From assembly GCA_945947845.1 (NCBI GenBank), contig CAMEZN010000102.1, forward strand, positions 1 to 6,533: 6,533 nucleotides of DNA, given 5' to 3'. Under the pieces are notes generated by a model. It saw only the letters and a program-made list of their open reading frames with translations. It searched no databases and had not been told where the DNA came from. Below, in pieces: positions 1 through 6,259 of the stretch. The DNA comes from an uncultured Mucispirillum sp. (lineage in GTDB: Bacteria; Chrysiogenota; Deferribacteres; Deferribacterales; Mucispirillaceae). The first letter of the stretch is position 1. Each line of letters starts with the position of its first letter. The position numbers were made by a program, and so were the translations under genes.

Positions 1-55
1 ATAATGCAGCAAGTCCACCTTGGAAACCGCTGCCTATTGCATTAAATTTCCATTC
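1..55. repeat. 55-bp direct repeat, copy 1 (inside downstream terD)
   Basis: Bases 1-55 are identical to bases 598-652 with the same orientation and reading frame. They encode the conserved C-terminal [13 protein letters not shown] region of both TerD paralogues. The repeat may extend further left beyond the window. Confidence 0.9.
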
Positions 56-553
56 ATTATTATGTCTGTATAGTTCGCCAAAAACTGCTGATGTTTCAAT
101 AGAGAAATCTTCCCCTAAATCATAGCGAAGTATCTCTTCACTATTATCTGCATTATAAATGCGAACATAAGAGTTATTAACTTGTCCAAAATTTTGTCGT
201 CTTTCTTCTGCTTCGTATATTGTAACTGTGAAGATTATTTTTGAAATAGAAGCTGGAACAAGTGATAAATCTATTTTGATAACTTCATCATCACCAGCAC
301 CAACACCAGTTCTGTTATCACCCATATGTTCAACTGAACCGCTGCTGTGTTTTAAGTTGCCGTAAAATACAAAATCACCAGATGAGGTTACTTTACCATT
401 TTCACCTACTAAAAATGCAGCAGAATCTAAATCAAAGCTGCCGCCAGTATCATAAGCATTAGTATCCCAGCCAAGACCTACTATAATATTTTTTAAACCC
501 GGGTTATTTTTATTCAGGCTTACTTTTTCACCTTTTTTTAAACTTACTGGCAT
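1..553 (-). CDS. terD: TerD-family calcium-binding stress protein, second copy (3' end cut by window edge)
   Basis: Translating from the ATG at 553-551 gives 184 residues before the window edge. Only about nine C-terminal residues should be missing, judged from the adjacent 193-residue paralogue. A strong GGAGGG ribosome binding site lies six bases or so upstream of the ATG. Family hallmarks are VGLGWD (residues 25-30), a SFDLDSAAF segment (39-47), the GDNRTG..GDDE loop (78-90) and YRHNNEWKF (162-170). TerD proteins are small cytoplasmic Ca2+-binding beta-sandwich proteins linked to tellurite, phage and colicin resistance and general stress response; the substrate-level mechanism is not settled. 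It is the third gene of a telA-terD-terD operon, starting 15 bp after the preceding stop. Its loop reads GVGAGDDE where the neighbour has GEGDGDDE, so two acidic side chains are lost, which may alter calcium affinity (inference). TerD could equally be labelled TerE or TerZ; the family is certain, the subtype is not. Confidence 0.93.
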   Translation of the reverse strand, partial: MPVSLKKGEKVSLNKNNPGLKNIIVGLGWDTNAYDTGGSFDLDSAAFLVGENGKVTSSGDFVFYGNLKHSSGSVEHMGDNRTGVGAGDDEVIKIDLSLVPASISKIIFTVTIYEAEERRQNFGQVNNSYVRIYNADNSEEILRYDLGEDFSIETSAVFGELYRHNNEWKFNAIGSGFQGGLAAL

Positions 554-568
554 ATTACCCTCCAAATA

Positions 569-1150
569 TTAATTTGTTTCTATACCATAATTAGCACATA
601 ATGCAGCAAGTCCACCTTGGAAACCGCTGCCTATTGCATTAAATTTCCATTCGCCGTTATGACGGTATATCTCACCTACAACAATAGCTGTTTCAATGGA
701 AAAGTCTTCACCTAAATCGTATCTGACAATTTCATTATTTGTTGCTGTATCTACAATGCGGATATAGGAGTTAGAAACCTGCCCAAAATTCTGCCTTCTA
801 TTTTCTGCATCATAAATAGTAACTGTAAATGCTATTTTTGCAATATTATCTGGGATAAGTGATAAATCAACAATAATCTGTTCATCATCACCATCACCCT
901 CACCAGTTCTGTTATCACCAGTATGTTCAACAGCACCACTTCTATGTTTTGTATTGCTGTAAAAAATAAAATCTTCTGGCACTGGTGCTTTACCATTTTC
1001 ATTTAGCAGGAATGCTGAGGCATCTAAATCAAAATCAGCAGAGCCGTCATATTTATTTGTATCCCAGCCAAGCCCAACAATTACTTTTTTCAGGCTTGGG
1101 TTAGTTTTAGTTAAATCAACTTTTTGTCCTTTTGTAAGATTAATTGCCAT
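569..1150 (-). CDS. terD: TerD-family calcium-binding stress protein, first copy
   Basis: Complete 193-residue protein, the usual TerD length. Visible motifs are VGLGWD (25-30), DFDLDASAF (39-47), the acidic loop [13 protein letters not shown] (78-90), the [15 protein letters not shown] segment (111-125) and YRHNGEWKF (162-170). The DFDLD and GDGDDE clusters are the calcium-ligand regions known for the family. The role is inferred from family knowledge: cytoplasmic stress and tellurite-resistance protein, thought to act at or near the membrane with TelA/TerC-type partners, none of which is shown here except TelA. The ATG at 1150 has an AGAGGTAG ribosome binding site upstream and lies 16 bp after the telA stop, so the genes are almost certainly co-transcribed. 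It shares about two thirds of residues with the downstream copy by eye. No signal peptide or membrane segment is visible. Confidence 0.95.
   Translation of the reverse strand: MAINLTKGQKVDLTKTNPSLKKVIVGLGWDTNKYDGSADFDLDASAFLLNENGKAPVPEDFIFYSNTKHRSGAVEHTGDNRTGEGDGDDEQIIVDLSLIPDNIAKIAFTVTIYDAENRRQNFGQVSNSYIRIVDTATNNEIVRYDLGEDFSIETAIVVGEIYRHNGEWKFNAIGSGFQGGLAALCANYGIETN
598..652. repeat. 55-bp direct repeat, copy 2 (inside upstream terD)
   Basis: Exact match to bases 1-55, in the same frame. Sequence immediately to the right (from 653) diverges at many synonymous positions, so the identity ends abruptly. Confidence 0.9.
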
Positions 1151-1166
1151 AAGACTACCTCTGATA

Positions 1167-2321
1167 TTATTTTAGTTGAGCATTAGAGTGAAATTTTGTA
1201 TCAAACTCTTTTTTAATTGCATCAAGCCGTGCAGTTTCTTCTTCTCTTTTCTTTTTAGCATCATCTTGTATACGTTTTGTATCTTCTATACCCTGCATAA
1301 TAGTCTTCCAAGTTTGCTCTAATGTTTCTATTTTTATTGAGCTGCCAGAAGCCATTGCAGCTGTCTGTTTTGCCTGTTCTGCTGTGTTTTGTGCATTGCG
1401 AATAAGCATTTCATTAGTTTTTTGGTCTAATGCAGATAATGCTTGGGCTTGTAATTTTTGTCTTTTTAAAAGAATTGCTTGTGCAAGAGACTGTTTAAAT
1501 ATAGGAAGTGTAATGATAAATGCTGAATTAATTTTTCTTACTAAATTCATATTGCTGAATGCTGTTGTTTTAAGCATTGGGATAGACTGCATAGCTACAT
1601 TTTCAGCAATTCTTAAATCATGAGTTCTTTGTTCAAGAAGCATTTTTGCCTGATTTAAGCTTGTAATATCAAATTGTATTGCATTATCACCAGTTTTTTC
1701 AAACTCTGCCTGTTTTTCACTGATATATTTATCCAGCTCTCTAATTCCCTGTTCGCCTGCAAGTATATATTTAACTAAATCATGATAATATTTTAAGTTT
1801 GTTTGAAACATTGATTCAAGCTGACGGTTAGATTCTTTTATTTCATCTTCATATTTTTTTAACTGGATATAAATTTTATCTACTTCATTACCCATAGTTT
1901 GATATTTTTCTAATATTTTATCAACCTGTTTGCGGATATTTGAAAATATTTTATTGAAAAATCCCGGATTTTCTTTGATTTCTTTAATATCAAATTTATC
2001 CATTATTTTAGCAAGAGCATTAAGCATTTCACCAGAATCATTTATTTGGCTCATATTCATGCTTCTTATAACTAAATCAGAACATTTTGCAATTTCATCT
2101 GCTGCTTCGCTGCCAAAAGATACGATTGTATCCATATTATATACTTCTATTTGGCTTGCAATTCTATCAATCTCTTCAGAATTTTCATATTTAGCTGTCA
2201 TTTCTTTACGGTCTTGAACAATATCAAATGGGACAACTTCGGTAGTATCAACAGTCTGCTGAGTTGCTGGTTCTGGCTGTTGAGTTACAGTTTCAGGTTT
2301 TCTATCAAAGTTTAAAGCCAT
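1167..2321 (-). CDS. telA: TelA-family toxic anion (tellurite) resistance protein
   Basis: 384 residues, the normal size for the TelA family (PF05816-type). A low-complexity Q/T/P-rich N-terminus (about 8-30) precedes a long helical, coiled-coil-prone body. Family-typical segments are [15 protein letters not shown] (121-135), QRTHDL (231-236), QSIPML (245-250), NMNLVRKI (257-264) and [17 protein letters not shown] (272-288). The C-terminus (about 345-376) is a charged K/E helix. No signal peptide or transmembrane segment is apparent, so it is probably cytoplasmic. TelA proteins are associated with resistance to tellurite and to some cell-envelope antimicrobials; their biochemical activity is unknown. 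The ATG at 2321 follows a strong GGAGGG site. It is the first gene of the operon, and its pairing with two terD genes supports a shared stress function. Confidence 0.93.
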   Translation of the reverse strand: MALNFDRKPETVTQQPEPATQQTVDTTEVVPFDIVQDRKEMTAKYENSEEIDRIASQIEVYNMDTIVSFGSEAADEIAKCSDLVIRSMNMSQINDSGEMLNALAKIMDKFDIKEIKENPGFFNKIFSNIRKQVDKILEKYQTMGNEVDKIYIQLKKYEDEIKESNRQLESMFQTNLKYYHDLVKYILAGEQGIRELDKYISEKQAEFEKTGDNAIQFDITSLNQAKMLLEQRTHDLRIAENVAMQSIPMLKTTAFSNMNLVRKINSAFIITLPIFKQSLAQAILLKRQKLQAQALSALDQKTNEMLIRNAQNTAEQAKQTAAMASGSSIKIETLEQTWKTIMQGIEDTKRIQDDAKKKREEETARLDAIKKEFDTKFHSNAQLK

Positions 2322-2373
2322 TTATACCCTCCGAAATATAAAACTTTGTAATAAATAAAAAAAAGATATAAAT

Positions 2374-2401
2374 AGTATATATAAAAATTTTGAAAAATCA
2401 A
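2374..2401 (-). promoter_or_regulatory. Predicted sigma70-type promoter of the telA-terD-terD operon
   Basis: Reading leftwards, a -35 box TTGATT (2401-2396) is followed by a 16-bp AT-rich spacer and a -10 box TATACT (2379-2374). Transcription would begin near 2367, giving an untranslated leader of about 45 nt before the telA ATG at 2321. The whole interval is very AT-rich, so chance matches are possible, and a weaker TTTACA/TCTAAT pair lies further upstream. Confidence 0.6.
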
Positions 2402-2455
2402 CTAATAAATATTAGATTTTATGATATGAACATTTGTAAATGATTTATAGTATTG

Positions 2456-2481
2456 AAAAAAGAGCAGCTTAGAAACTGCTC
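2456..2481 (-). terminator. Intrinsic terminator of the outer-membrane protein operon
   Basis: On the minus strand GAGCAG (2481-2476) pairs with CTGCTC (2467-2462). Two further pairs, one of them G.U, close a four-base loop, and a run of six T (2461-2456) follows. It starts 11 bp after the stop codon at 2493 and separates this operon from telA. Confidence 0.88.
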
Positions 2482-2492
2482 ATATATTAAGA

Positions 2493-3623
2493 TTATCTTT
2501 TTGTTACTGGCACTCTATACAGGAAATTCATGGTAATAGTCTGGTCATATCTGCCTCCAACTTCTCCTGTTTCTGTTAAAAATACTCCGTTTATAAAACC
2601 TAATGACAAGCTGATACCATTTTCAAATGTAAATTCTTTTTTAATATTTATACCTGCATAAAACGGCACTCTGAAAAATGGGTCTCCTTCTACACTTATA
2701 AACCTATGGTCGTTATTTAAATACCAGCCTGAAACAAATACAATAGGTTCTATTTCAAACCAGTTTTTTACAGGGATTGTGCCTCTTAAATATAAACCGT
2801 GGCCAAATTGTGTTTCATTATTATCTCTATCTGTAATATTATAAGATGCTAAATATAATATTGATAAATGTTTGCTGTGAATACCAAGAGCACCTGTATA
2901 GTTTTCAGTAATAGCAGGTGTTCTTTCCCCAGTTACAGGGTCTACTACTAATGGATATTCATGCCCTCCATTATGCCAGTAGTGGAGAGCCATATAAGGA
3001 GTAAATATTTCAGAAACAAAATCAAGACTGTAATTAAACCCTACATCAAAACGTTCTCTATGTCTTTCTGTATGCAGTATCTGCCAGTTCATATATATTT
3101 CGCCTCTGCCACCTCTAAACCATTCAAATGAGCCGCCGTATTCATAATATCCATGAGTAAGTTTATCGCCATATAAATATGTTTCTGGTCCGTCTTTAAT
3201 AAGTGTATTATCAGATGTAGAACGAACGACTGGTGTCATATCCATAAGCGGGTCTCTTATAGGGGCTGGTAAGTTATGACCACCTGTAAGTGTGCCTAAT
3301 CTAAGCTGAACATCTTCATTGCCTATTCGGGAAGTGATTATTGGGAAAACCCTTACATTATCAGGAAATTCAAATGTGAAAGGCACAAGAAGTGATGCAC
3401 CAAGCCTTAAATCAATAAACTGGTTAAATTTAATATCAAACAATGCTTCTGTAAAGTTTTCAAAATAAGTTAAAGTTGTTCTAGTTTCTTCCCATTGAGT
3501 ATTTTCCCCGTTATAAGCATAAGAGCTTGTATATACTTGGAAATCAACTTCTGGTGCAGCTATGCAAGCCCCCCCCCAGTTTAAAATGATTAATGAAAAT
3601 AAAAATATTAAAAATAATCTCAT
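2493..3623 (-). CDS. Predicted outer-membrane beta-barrel protein with G9 tract in its signal-peptide codons
   Basis: I do not recognise the family. From the ATG at 3623 the protein has 376 residues. A hydrophobic signal sequence (MRLFLIFLFSLIILNWGGAC, 1-20) is followed by a likely cleavage after CIA or CIAA (22-23). The mature part is rich in alternating aromatic/polar stretches such as GEIYMNWQILHTERHRERFDV (split strands, about 174-194), YMALHYWHNGGHEYP (210-224) and GLYLRGTIPV (276-285), as expected of an amphipathic beta-barrel. It ends ...FLYRVPVTKR rather than in a terminal aromatic. The ATG at 3623 is preferred over an in-frame GTG at 3632 because an AAGG site lies at the right distance only for the ATG. 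It starts 15 bp after the stop of the upstream outer-membrane gene, so translation is probably coupled. Codons for W16-G17-G18-A19 contain nine consecutive G; see the separate entry. Confidence 0.82.
   Translation of the reverse strand: MRLFLIFLFSLIILNWGGACIAAPEVDFQVYTSSYAYNGENTQWEETRTTLTYFENFTEALFDIKFNQFIDLRLGASLLVPFTFEFPDNVRVFPIITSRIGNEDVQLRLGTLTGGHNLPAPIRDPLMDMTPVVRSTSDNTLIKDGPETYLYGDKLTHGYYEYGGSFEWFRGGRGEIYMNWQILHTERHRERFDVGFNYSLDFVSEIFTPYMALHYWHNGGHEYPLVVDPVTGERTPAITENYTGALGIHSKHLSILYLASYNITDRDNNETQFGHGLYLRGTIPVKNWFEIEPIVFVSGWYLNNDHRFISVEGDPFFRVPFYAGINIKKEFTFENGISLSLGFINGVFLTETGEVGGRYDQTITMNFLYRVPVTKR
3569..3577 (-). repeat. Homopolymer C9 (G9 on coding strand), candidate slipped-strand phase-variation tract
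   Basis: Nine consecutive C on the plus strand lie within an otherwise AT-rich region, in signal-peptide codons 16-19 of the second outer-membrane gene. With nine G the gene is open. Deleting one G gives CTT GCA TAG directly after the tract, and adding one G reaches a TGA about nine codons later. Length change would therefore switch the protein off. Confidence 0.75.
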
Positions 3624-3638
3624 TCCCAGCACCTTAAA

Positions 3639-4835
3639 TTAAAATTTTATTCCGCCAGCTATATAATATCTGCCGTCAGTAGAACCTTGAAAACCTATTG
3701 TAAATTCTGAAGGGCCTGCCTGAAATTTACCATATATGGCATATTCCAGATTAAATACAGTTTTGCCCCCTCTAACCTGTATAATCTCTCTTAAAGCAAC
3801 ATTAAGCATATAATATTCTATTGCCTGTTCCAGCCTTACATAGTGGGCATCTGGTGCAAAAGGGGTAAGGTTGCCTGTTGCATCAACTGTATGGTTTCCA
3901 TCATCAGATACACTGTCAAGCGGCACTTCCCGCACATCATTTTGTCTCCATGTATATTCGGCAATAGCATTTACCCAGAGTTTATTGTTTAAAAATGGGT
4001 ATCTAAAAGTAGAAGAAACCTGAACTAAATGACTTGAAAGCTCATTTGTCCAGCTGGCAGGAGCATTCCTGTTTTCATGGCCGTATAAAAATCTTAAATC
4101 AATATTTGGAAGGTTAAATTTTGCAAGGACAGCTTTTGGTATGCCGTGCATAAAATCGCCCTGAGAATATGCTATCTCATAGTGTTTGCCTATAAAACCA
4201 ACTCTGATACCCGGTCCGTTCATGTTCTGCGGCAGCTGATAGCCTTGAATATCTGTATAAAATGGAGCATTATCAGATAAATCTAATGTGGTGTCATAAA
4301 AATGGTTCAAAAGCATAAAAGTATTTGTGCTTATGTCATATGTAGCTCTGCCTCTTGCAGAAACTAATATTCTGTCAAAAAGAACTGCTTGAAAACCGCC
4401 GTCATAAAAACCAGCATTACCTTTTACATAGCCGTAGTTAGACAGTGGGTCGTGTGTATCAAAATACCCGAAAGCTGTTACAAAGCCAGTTAGCTGTAAC
4501 CAGTCATTATGGTATGTCTGGCCAACTGTAAAAAATAAATCTCTCATATTAAATGTATTTGCATTAATAGAATATGAAAAAGTAGAAGTTAAATGCACTT
4601 CTATTGGATATTTTTGAAAAAAACCAAGAGAGCTGTTATCTAAATCAGGCAGCACTCGCTTATAATCATCTCTTATATAGTCTGGTTTAATATACTGTGG
4701 GAGGTTATCATTTTTTTCAGCCTGTCTTGAAATGAAAAAATCATAAGCACTAGGCAGAGTGTATTCAGCTGCATATAAAGGTAAAGAAAAAATTGTGCAG
4801 CTTAACAGCGTTATAAGCAGTGTTAATTTCTTCAT
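3639..4835 (-). CDS. Predicted outer-membrane beta-barrel protein, first gene of the pair
   Basis: I do not recognise the family. The protein has 398 residues with a classic signal peptide: MKK, a hydrophobic core to about residue 20, and LYA|AEYT as the likely signal peptidase I site (about 22/23). The mature protein has many aromatic, alternating segments (for example WLQLTGFVTAFGYF near 112-125, and ALREIIQVRGG in the C-terminal third) and ends in YYIAGGIKF. That C-terminal aromatic phenylalanine is the usual signal of outer-membrane beta-barrel proteins recognised by the BAM complex. A Cys in the signal core (LLSC, 10-13) is not a convincing lipobox because the hydrophobic core continues past it. 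The ATG at 4835 has a GGAG site five bases upstream. It is the first gene after the 4867-4894 promoter, followed after 15 bp by a second barrel protein, so the two may act together or as paralogous surface proteins (inference). Whether it is a porin or a transporter cannot be told. Confidence 0.82.
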   Translation of the reverse strand: MKKLTLLITLLSCTIFSLPLYAAEYTLPSAYDFFISRQAEKNDNLPQYIKPDYIRDDYKRVLPDLDNSSLGFFQKYPIEVHLTSTFSYSINANTFNMRDLFFTVGQTYHNDWLQLTGFVTAFGYFDTHDPLSNYGYVKGNAGFYDGGFQAVLFDRILVSARGRATYDISTNTFMLLNHFYDTTLDLSDNAPFYTDIQGYQLPQNMNGPGIRVGFIGKHYEIAYSQGDFMHGIPKAVLAKFNLPNIDLRFLYGHENRNAPASWTNELSSHLVQVSSTFRYPFLNNKLWVNAIAEYTWRQNDVREVPLDSVSDDGNHTVDATGNLTPFAPDAHYVRLEQAIEYYMLNVALREIIQVRGGKTVFNLEYAIYGKFQAGPSEFTIGFQGSTDGRYYIAGGIKF

Positions 4836-4866
4836 AAAAACTCCATAATTTTAAAAATAGGCTCTT

Positions 4867-4894
4867 ATTATATGTCTTAATTTTGTATTGTCAA
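4867..4894 (-). promoter_or_regulatory. Consensus sigma70 promoter of the outer-membrane protein operon
   Basis: A perfect -35 TTGACA (4894-4889) and a perfect -10 TATAAT (4872-4867) are separated by 16 bp. Predicted transcription start is near 4860, about 25 nt before the ATG. Upstream of the -35 lie T7 and A9 runs (4897-4903, 4907-4915) that could act as an UP-like element. A promoter this close to consensus suggests high expression. Confidence 0.88.
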
Positions 4895-4906
4895 CATTTT
4901 TTTATC

Positions 4907-4915
4907 AAAAAAAAA
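4907..4915. repeat. A9 homopolymer between divergent promoters
   Basis: Nine consecutive A on the plus strand lie about 13 bp upstream of the -35 box of the outer-membrane operon, where a length change could affect polymerase contact. Long A runs are common in AT-rich DNA, so significance is uncertain. Confidence 0.6.
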
Positions 4916-4968
4916 GGGAAAAAGATTTTTCTTTAAATTCCTGTTATAATACTGATGAAATTATATAT

Positions 4969-4997
4969 TTGACAAATAAAATAAAATATATGATAAT
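4969..4997 (+). promoter_or_regulatory. Sigma70 promoter of the DUF4241 gene
   Basis: A perfect -35 TTGACA (4969-4974), a 17-bp spacer and a -10 GATAAT (4992-4997) predict a start near 5004, about 22 nt before the ATG at 5026. The promoter lies inside the upstream extension of the open frame, which argues that the gene starts at 5026. A TATAAT at 4945-4950 has no good -35 partner. Confidence 0.8.
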
Positions 4998-5025
4998 GAC
5001 AGAAAGAAATTATGGAGAAAAAGTT

Positions 5026-5772
5026 ATGAAAGTAAATAAAGAATGGCTGGAAGAATACAATAAAAAGAAATCTATAATGTGTCCGGAAAATTCTCTTGAA
5101 AAATATTTTACAGATAAAGAGATTGCAGGCTGTAAAATAGATACATTAGAGCTTGGAAAAATCAAAATCACTTCTGGTGAAATTGTTGCCTGCGACCCAA
5201 CATCATGCCTTGATAATGGAGTGAGCCCTTTTTTTGATAATTTTCCAAAGGGCGAGTTTCCAGTAACTGCATCAATTGTAGTTGATGAAGAAGAGGAGAT
5301 GGATAGTAAAATTGCACTTGTCCGTATAAAGTTTACAGATAATGCACCAGTTTTATACAGGGAAGCATTATATGGTGATGAAGATTTATCAGAAATAGAA
5401 ATCCAAGGTGATTTTTTTGGTATAATAGTTGATACTGGTCTTGCCTGCTTTATAGATAGAGATGGTTATGATGTATTAGCAGCAGAGCTTACAAAAAGAG
5501 AAGAAGCTGATGAAGATTTTGATGCTTATACTGATATGTATTCAATAGAGCTTGAAAAAAGTGCAAAAGAGCACCCAAAATACCAATATCCAGATGGCGA
5601 CTGGGTAAATTATAAAATCAATGATAAAAATAATGCTGTTATCTTTTCTTCCCCTTATGGTGAAGGATATTATCCAGTTTATGTAGCAGAAGATAAAGAT
5701 GGCAGTATCTGTCAGCTTGTAATACAGTTTATAGATGTAGAGCTGCCAGATGATATAGAGGAAGATGAATAA
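5026..5772 (+). CDS. DUF4241 domain-containing protein
   Basis: 248 residues from the ATG at 5026, which has a GGAG site (5014-5017) eight bases upstream and follows its own promoter. The open frame extends upstream to a TTG at 4888, but that part overlaps the promoter and has no ribosome site. The protein matches the DUF4241 pattern: SGEIVACDP (50-58), PKGEFPVTASI (74-84), a GDFFGIIVDTGLACFID segment (128-144) and the C-terminal SPYGEGYYPVYVAEDKDG (209-226) followed by a hydrophobic strand. It is strongly acidic, with EEEE near 88-91 and a DDIEEDE tail. No signal peptide or membrane segment is visible, so it is probably cytoplasmic. The function of the family is not established; members are often stand-alone genes and some lie near toxin or immunity genes, but no toxin is visible here. 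It is divergent from the outer-membrane operon and ends in its own terminator. Confidence 0.85.
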   Translation: MKVNKEWLEEYNKKKSIMCPENSLEKYFTDKEIAGCKIDTLELGKIKITSGEIVACDPTSCLDNGVSPFFDNFPKGEFPVTASIVVDEEEEMDSKIALVRIKFTDNAPVLYREALYGDEDLSEIEIQGDFFGIIVDTGLACFIDRDGYDVLAAELTKREEADEDFDAYTDMYSIELEKSAKEHPKYQYPDGDWVNYKINDKNNAVIFSSPYGEGYYPVYVAEDKDGSICQLVIQFIDVELPDDIEEDE

Positions 5773-5789
5773 TTATAAGACAAATCCTT

Positions 5790-5817
5790 ATACTGTGTAA
5801 TATATAGTATACAGTAT
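5790..5817. other. Inverted repeat in the 3' region of the DUF4241 gene
   Basis: ATACTGTGTA (5790-5799) can pair with TATACAGTAT (5808-5817) over 10 bp with one G.U pair and an 8-base loop. It sits 17 bp after the stop codon and before the main terminator. There is no T-run after it, so it is not itself an intrinsic terminator. It may be an RNA-stabilising hairpin, a protein site or chance in AT-rich sequence. Confidence 0.4.
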
Positions 5818-5829
5818 CCGTCTACTTAT

Positions 5830-5862
5830 ATCCTCTGATAGTTTTATCAGGGGATTTTTTTT
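5830..5862 (+). terminator. Intrinsic terminator of the DUF4241 gene
   Basis: ATCCTCTGATA (5830-5840) pairs with TATCAGGGGAT (5845-5855) over 11 bp including one G.U, with loop GTTT and an eight-T tail to 5862. It lies about 60 bp after the stop codon. The 140 bp that follow, up to the tRNA genes, are AT-rich and hold no gene or clear signal. Confidence 0.93.
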
Positions 5863-6003
5863 AAAATAATATATGATTATTTGTTATTATAAATAGTAAT
5901 AAAATTTACTAATAGAAAAAAGATAAGTAAAATATATTAATAAATTATGATAAATTAATCTGGTTTAATGTTGATTAAATAGTGATAAAGTAATTGAAAA
6001 AAG

Positions 6004-6077
6004 TGGCGGTTCAGGGAATTGAACCCCGGACACTGCGGATATGAGCCGCATGCTCTAACCACCTGAGCTAAACCGCC
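6004..6077 (-). tRNA. tRNA with CAU anticodon, elongator Met (Ile2 possible)
   Basis: A complete 74-nt cloverleaf on the minus strand. Acceptor GGCGGUU pairs with AACCGCC, with discriminator A. The D-arm is GCUCAGGUGGUUAGAGC, and the anticodon stem UGCGG/CCGCA holds the loop CUCAUAU (anticodon CAU). The T-loop is UUCAAUU. It begins with a normal G1-C72 pair, so it is not the initiator. CAU-anticodon elongators are either tRNA-Met or, if C34 is modified to lysidine, tRNA-Ile2. The overall look suggests Met, but the sequence alone does not settle it. CCA is not encoded; the trailer reads CTTTTTT. It lies 9 nt downstream of the initiator tRNA. Confidence 0.9.
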
Positions 6078-6086
6078 GTAAAAAAG

Positions 6087-6160
6087 TTGCGGGGGCCGGA
6101 TTTGAACCGACGGCCTCCGGGTTATGAGCCCGACGAGCTACCAAGCTGCTCTACCCCGCG
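6087..6160 (-). tRNA. Initiator tRNA-fMet (CAU)
   Basis: A 74-nt minus-strand tRNA starting CGCGGGG and ending CCCCGCA plus discriminator A. It has the diagnostic unpaired C1-A72 mismatch, which allows formylation, and three consecutive G-C pairs at the base of the anticodon stem (GGGCUCAUAACCC), which mark P-site entry. Both are initiator hallmarks. It closely resembles the Escherichia coli initiator, including the T-arm GUCGG/UUCAAAU/CCGGC. CCA is not encoded, so a CCA-adding enzyme is needed. It is first in a two-tRNA transcript. Confidence 0.97.
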
Positions 6161-6175
6161 TCATCAAGGATAAAC

Positions 6176-6204
6176 TATATAACCTATAAATTTATTCTTG
6201 TCAA
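6176..6204 (-). promoter_or_regulatory. Strong promoter of the tRNA-fMet/tRNA-Met operon
   Basis: A perfect -35 TTGACA (6204-6199), a 17-bp spacer and a -10 TATATA (6181-6176) place the start near 6168, about 8 nt before the mature tRNA-fMet end at 6160. A-tracts upstream of the -35 could form an UP element, common at stable-RNA promoters. Confidence 0.85.
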
Positions 6205-6259
6205 CAACTTTTTTTATTTTTTTAAAAAAATATTTTTATATTATTTATAAATAAAACTT

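Noticed and set aside
1384..1623. Plus-strand open frame of 79 codons
   Set aside because: It lies wholly inside telA on the opposite strand, with no ribosome site or family resemblance; telA has clear motifs across the same bases.
1930..2217. Plus-strand open frame of 95 codons
   Set aside because: Antisense to telA; its hydrophobic translation is a by-product of helix-coding sequence on the other strand.
3558..3623. Lipoprotein signal (Cys at residue 20) in the second outer-membrane protein
   Set aside because: The residues before Cys (G-G-A) are a poor lipobox and an ordinary signal peptidase site follows; it cannot be fully excluded.
3624..3632. GTG start three codons upstream for the second outer-membrane gene
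   Set aside because: No ribosome site precedes the GTG; the AAGG at 3636-3633 suits the ATG at 3623.
4888..5025. N-terminal extension of the DUF4241 gene from a TTG start
   Set aside because: The region overlaps the gene's own promoter (4969-4997) and lacks a ribosome site, while the ATG at 5026 has GGAG at good spacing.
5863..6003. AT-only inverted repeats as a terminator for the tRNA operon
   Set aside because: The stems are short and purely A-T, so they are expected by chance in this composition.
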